Shown here in pieces: positions 60,898 through 64,000 of a stretch of DNA of 64,000 bases. This DNA comes from Lachnospiraceae bacterium (GTDB taxonomy: Bacteria > Bacillota > Clostridia > Lachnospirales > Lachnospiraceae). The notes under the pieces are model-generated. The model had not been told where the DNA came from and ran no database searches. It worked only from the letters and a program-made list of their open reading frames with translations. The position numbers were made by a program, and so were the translations under genes. Where the stretch lies: positions 1 through 64,000 of the forward strand of contig JAILAD010000088.1 of assembly GCA_024681795.1 (NCBI GenBank). The letters are read 5' to 3'. The stretch's first letter is position 1, and every line of letters starts with the position of its first letter.

Positions 60898-63800
60898 TTA
60901 TTTGTTCTCATGGAAAGTGGCATCTCCCTCTTCCGAATAGAAGGATATTCCCGGCATATAAGTCGTGTCATCACCCTCTTTTGTCCATGTAGAACTTCCT
61001 GTCGGTGTTTTATATTCGGTATCTGCTTCCAGGAACAAATCTCCCTCGCGAATAACACCTGTCTTCATCCATTCCGGTGCGGTAATGATATCCATTGAAA
61101 CTTCATTTCCGGCTTTATCCACTACGGTAACTTTCACTTTCTGTTTTCTCTTTCCGGAAGGCAGATCGAACGTTACATTTCCGTTTCCGTCGGTTTCCGT
61201 CTTTATGATGTTTCCGTCCACCCGTACCTGATCCAGATTCTTATCGCTTGCGCTTCCTTTCAGCACACCCTTTTCATCGGTAAAATAAGTGCCGCCCTCT
61301 TCCATATCATGAATCTGCGGTTTCAATACATCAATCCGAAGTGCTGCAATCTGAATTGCCGCGGACTGTTCACCGGTAGCGGCATTGCGGATAAAGAAGG
61401 AACTTCCCGCATCCTCTTCGCTTAAGGTAATTGCCTGATTGGTAAAATTCTGTCTATTCTTTACGGATATCTGATATCCCGTTGCCGGAACAAGCGTTAC
61501 TTCCGAAGTATACCATCCTCCCGCACCGATTGTTCCGGAAATGGTATATGCTCCTTCCGGAACCGGCATGTAGGATATAGAGAATGTACAGCTTGCGGAG
61601 CATCCGCTGTACTCGTTATTTTCAGGCAGTGAAACAACGGCCACATAGGTTCCGACTTCCGTCGGCATCGCTCCCGTAAATGCGCTGTCCGGTGCTCCGG
61701 CAGGCTTATAGGAAATGACTGCCTTCGAAGCATCGTTTGTGGAAGAAGAAACTACAGGTGTAGGTGTATTACCTCCGTAAATTGCATTGTTAACAGAAAT
61801 GGATACACTGCCCGGTTTTACCGTTACCGTATTATCTTCTTTCTTCTCATCCGGTTTCTTTGCAATTGTAACCGATACGGATGCAGGAGCAATATTGTCA
61901 TAAACCTGCTTCCCGTCTATCGTGTTTCCGTTTACCTTATACCATACGGTATAGGTTCCGGCATCCTTTCCTTTCGGGATTTCGGTACTGTAACCGTCTT
62001 TTTCCGAGAGGCTGTAAAGCAGCGTTCCGTTTTCAACCTCACCTGCCGTTACGAGTTCCTGGTAATTTCCGTTTTCGGTCAGTTCTTTTGCGGCCGGTGC
62101 CGTCTTAATCGTCGGAAGGCTTGAGCCGATTGTAAATTTCACGGTAGCCGAAGAAGGCAGTTCATAATTGGAATTCGACAGTTTCACAGCCTTCGCCGTG
62201 TGAGTTCCGACTTCCGAAGTTTCTCCCTCAACCGTTACCCTGCAGGTATCACCGTCTGCAACTCCGGTAAGAGTCAGTGTGGGAACATGTTTCTTTCCGT
62301 CGTATTTAAATGTCAGATCGGACCACTTCAATCCAACCGTTTTCTTTTGAATCTCAACCTCTACCGATACCGGTTCAACGTCTTCGTAATTCCCGCCGCC
62401 GATAACTCTGCACCAGACCGTATAGGATTTGGCATCCTTACCTTCCGGTACGGAATCGGAATAATTGCCGCTTTTTTCAAGACCATAATAAACGCTTCCG
62501 AAATCGGCTTTTACCCCGCTGACGAGAGGCTGCATTTTTCCGTTATAGGTAAGAGTGACTTTTTTCGGAACCGTCAGCGAATTGGATGCTTTTGCAATGG
62601 TCACGGTCCGTACGGAAGGTGTTACGTCGTTGTGATTCTGATCACCGTCCACTCTTAACCATACATAATATTCCCCGGCATCCGTTTTCACCGGAATCTC
62701 GGATGAATATGCATCAGAAGAAGGCTCAATCATTTCCCCTTCCTCTTGCTGACCGAGAGCAAACATCGGTGTACCGCCGATTACCGAAAGGCCGCCGATT
62801 AATTTCTGCCCGGATCCGTTATAAATAAGACTCTCCGAAGTCTCGCTGATGCTGCAGTCCGCTTTTGCAACCGTAAATTCGGCAGTTGCCTCTGCACCGT
62901 TGTAATTATCCGATTCGGCGATTGTCGCTCTTAATACATAATCGCCTGCGTTTGTCGTACTTGTGGGAAGTCCGGACACATAATCCGTATCTTCTCCGCC
63001 TATTAACCTGTACGCATAGGTAACCTCACCGTCTCCGAGATTGTCGAATACGGTCGGGGTTGCGGGTGCATCGCCGTACGTCCATCCTGTTATCGAAACG
63101 GACGGTGTAATATCCGCACGTGTAATCTCAAATTCCGCGGTTGCCGAAGCTCCTTCATAATTATCGGTTTCCGCTATTTCAACTTTTACGGTATACTGTC
63201 CCGCATCGGAAGGTTTCCGGTCCGAATAGGTCGTATCCGAAGCAGCCTTGTAACGAAAAGTTTCCGTACCGTTTCCGGTATTTCCGCTTACGACCGGATC
63301 GGATGCTGTGGTTCCGTATACCCAGTCTGCCATCGTAACCGACGGACTGATTTCCTCTTTGGAAATGCTGAAATCGGCATAGGATACAGATGCGTTATAA
63401 TTGTCCGTTTCCGCAATTGTCGCTCTGACCTTATAGTCTCCCGCTTCCGTCGGAACCTCAGTGTCATAGGTACTGTCTGCCGCATCGGATGCCTTATACT
63501 CAATTGTCTCAGCACCGCCGCTTATATTATCCGTAATGACAGGTGTGGAAGGAGTTTCCCCGTACTTCCATCCCGTAATCGAAACCTGCGAATCGAAATC
63601 CGCTTTTGCTATCGTAAAATCAACTTCTGCCGTTGCGGAAGGATAATTATCTGTTTCCGCAATTGTTGCAGTCAGGGTATAATCCCCTGCCGCAGTGGTA
63701 CTTCCCGGTAGCCCGGCAACGCTCTCCGTTTCCAAATCGGATTTTTTCCTGTAGGAATATGTCACTGCACCGTTTCCGGTATTTCCCGTTACAACAGGCT

Positions 63801-64000
63801 CATCCGGTGTTTCCCCGTAGGTGAAACCGGAAAATGCAATGCTCGGGGAAATATCTGCCTTTTCAACCGTAAAGTCTGCGGTCGCTTCTCCGGCATTATA
63901 ATTATCGGTTTCTCCGATGACTGCCTTTAAGGTATATTCCCCTGCAGTCAGGGTGGAGGAAGGAAGACCTGCCGTATAGGCATCTTCTCCCGCGGTTTTT
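60898..64000 (-). CDS. Large repeat protein with MBG/Ig-like modules, N-terminus beyond window
   Basis: An open frame of more than 1,030 codons runs off the right edge. It contains at least five modules of about 80 aa with the pattern YGETPxxPVV...GDYxVxATIAETDNY...A-D-F-T-V-x-K-A-D, as in MBG-like bacterial Ig domains. A second class of modules with YTVWYKVxGxxNY-type strands follows, and then a C-terminal beta domain ending GDATFHENK. No LPxTG anchor or transmembrane tail is visible at this end. It is likely secreted or surface exposed and may serve adhesion. It is first of the transcript with FecR. The start is not in the window. Confidence 0.85.
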   Translation of the reverse strand, partial: KTAGEDAYTAGLPSSTLTAGEYTLKAVIGETDNYNAGEATADFTVEKADISPSIAFSGFTYGETPDEPVVTGNTGNGAVTYSYRKKSDLETESVAGLPGSTTAAGDYTLTATIAETDNYPSATAEVDFTIAKADFDSQVSITGWKYGETPSTPVITDNISGGAETIEYKASDAADSTYDTEVPTEAGDYKVRATIAETDNYNASVSYADFSISKEEISPSVTMADWVYGTTASDPVVSGNTGNGTETFRYKAASDTTYSDRKPSDAGQYTVKVEIAETDNYEGASATAEFEITRADITPSVSITGWTYGDAPATPTVFDNLGDGEVTYAYRLIGGEDTDYVSGLPTSTTNAGDYVLRATIAESDNYNGAEATAEFTVAKADCSISETSESLIYNGSGQKLIGGLSVIGGTPMFALGQQEEGEMIEPSSDAYSSEIPVKTDAGEYYVWLRVDGDQNHNDVTPSVRTVTIAKASNSLTVPKKVTLTYNGKMQPLVSGVKADFGSVYYGLEKSGNYSDSVPEGKDAKSYTVWCRVIGGGNYEDVEPVSVEVEIQKKTVGLKWSDLTFKYDGKKHVPTLTLTGVADGDTCRVTVEGETSEVGTHTAKAVKLSNSNYELPSSATVKFTIGSSLPTIKTAPAAKELTENGNYQELVTAGEVENGTLLYSLSEKDGYSTEIPKGKDAGTYTVWYKVNGNTIDGKQVYDNIAPASVSVTIAKKPDEKKEDNTVTVKPGSVSISVNNAIYGGNTPTPVVSSSTNDASKAVISYKPAGAPDSAFTGAMPTEVGTYVAVVSLPENNEYSGCSASCTFSISYMPVPEGAYTISGTIGAGGWYTSEVTLVPATGYQISVKNRQNFTNQAITLSEEDAGSSFFIRNAATGEQSAAIQIAALRIDVLKPQIHDMEEGGTYFTDEKGVLKGSASDKNLDQVRVDGNIIKTETDGNGNVTFDLPSGKRKQKVKVTVVDKAGNEVSMDIITAPEWMKTGVIREGDLFLEADTEYKTPTGSSTWTKEGDDTTYMPGISFYSEEGDATFHENK

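Overview
The window comes from a low-to-moderate GC Gram-positive anaerobe, most likely a clostridial Lachnospiraceae-type gut bacterium. This inference rests on gene content: an anaerobic flavodiiron protein with rubredoxin, the [FeFe]-hydrogenase maturases HydG and HydF, a TM1266-type hydrogenase regulator, indolepyruvate:ferredoxin oxidoreductase with a phenylacetyl-CoA ligase, a bacterial type A RNase P RNA, the infC-rpmI-rplT operon, and strong AGGAGG ribosome binding sites. Most genes lie on the minus strand.

Region 1-9,870 is an accessory element, visibly more AT-rich than the rest. From right to left on the minus strand it holds a Cro/C1-type regulator, hsdR, a 49-codon lysine-rich ORF, hsdM, hsdS and a DUF4238-type gene cut by the window edge. 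Together these form one type I restriction-modification operon with extra passengers. On the plus strand are a long coiled-coil protein with a ribbon-helix-helix-like N-terminus, preceded by a 17-bp tandem direct repeat, and a tyrosine recombinase. The recombinase ends just beside the 3' end of tRNA-Gly(GCC), so this looks like an integrative element inserted at that tRNA.

Region 9,876-20,900 is chromosomal: a GH43 glycosidase, a Cthe_2159-like carbohydrate-binding protein with a repeat tail, rubredoxin, a three-part flavodiiron protein, hydF, hydG, thioredoxin and an acyl-CoA synthetase. Region 20,900-26,800 holds a cysteine-containing membrane protein, a 66-aa protein in its own transcription unit, the TM1266-like regulator, purC, an NhaC-type antiporter and a PepD-type peptidase. 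Region 26,800-36,200 holds the L20/L35/IF3 operon with its leader attenuator and an AUU-initiated infC, a transporter-like protein, a YolD/UvrX-like pair, PcrA, a leucine-rich lipoprotein and an Rpn-type nuclease.

Region 36,260-41,050 is an aryl-acid fermentation cluster (ACT protein, PaaK, IorB, IorA) followed by the RNase P RNA. Region 41,200-50,500 holds a DUF2975/XRE pair, a nucleoside kinase, a Nif3-like protein, TrmK, RpoD with a very long Lys/Ala/Thr-rich N-terminal extension, DnaG and a dGTPase-like HD protein. Two tRNA-Leu genes, a phosphatase, a DUF3048 lipoprotein, BirA and a sugar isomerase-like protein follow.

The right end (55,326-64,000) is a signalling and surface region. It has a CHASE2-adenylate/guanylate cyclase, a divergent GAF-GGDEF diguanylate cyclase, a polytopic membrane protein, a FecR-domain protein and a very large secreted-type repeat protein that runs off the window. 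A conspicuous 23-bp repeat occurs twice at each of two distant intergenic sites (36,262-36,312 and 51,265-51,312), each time just after a stop codon. Strong candidates for further study are the RM operon with its small coupled ORF and DUF4238 gene, the RHH/coiled-coil gene with its direct repeats, the RpoD extension, and the cyclase/FecR/repeat-protein region. No homology search could be run; family names come from recognised motifs.
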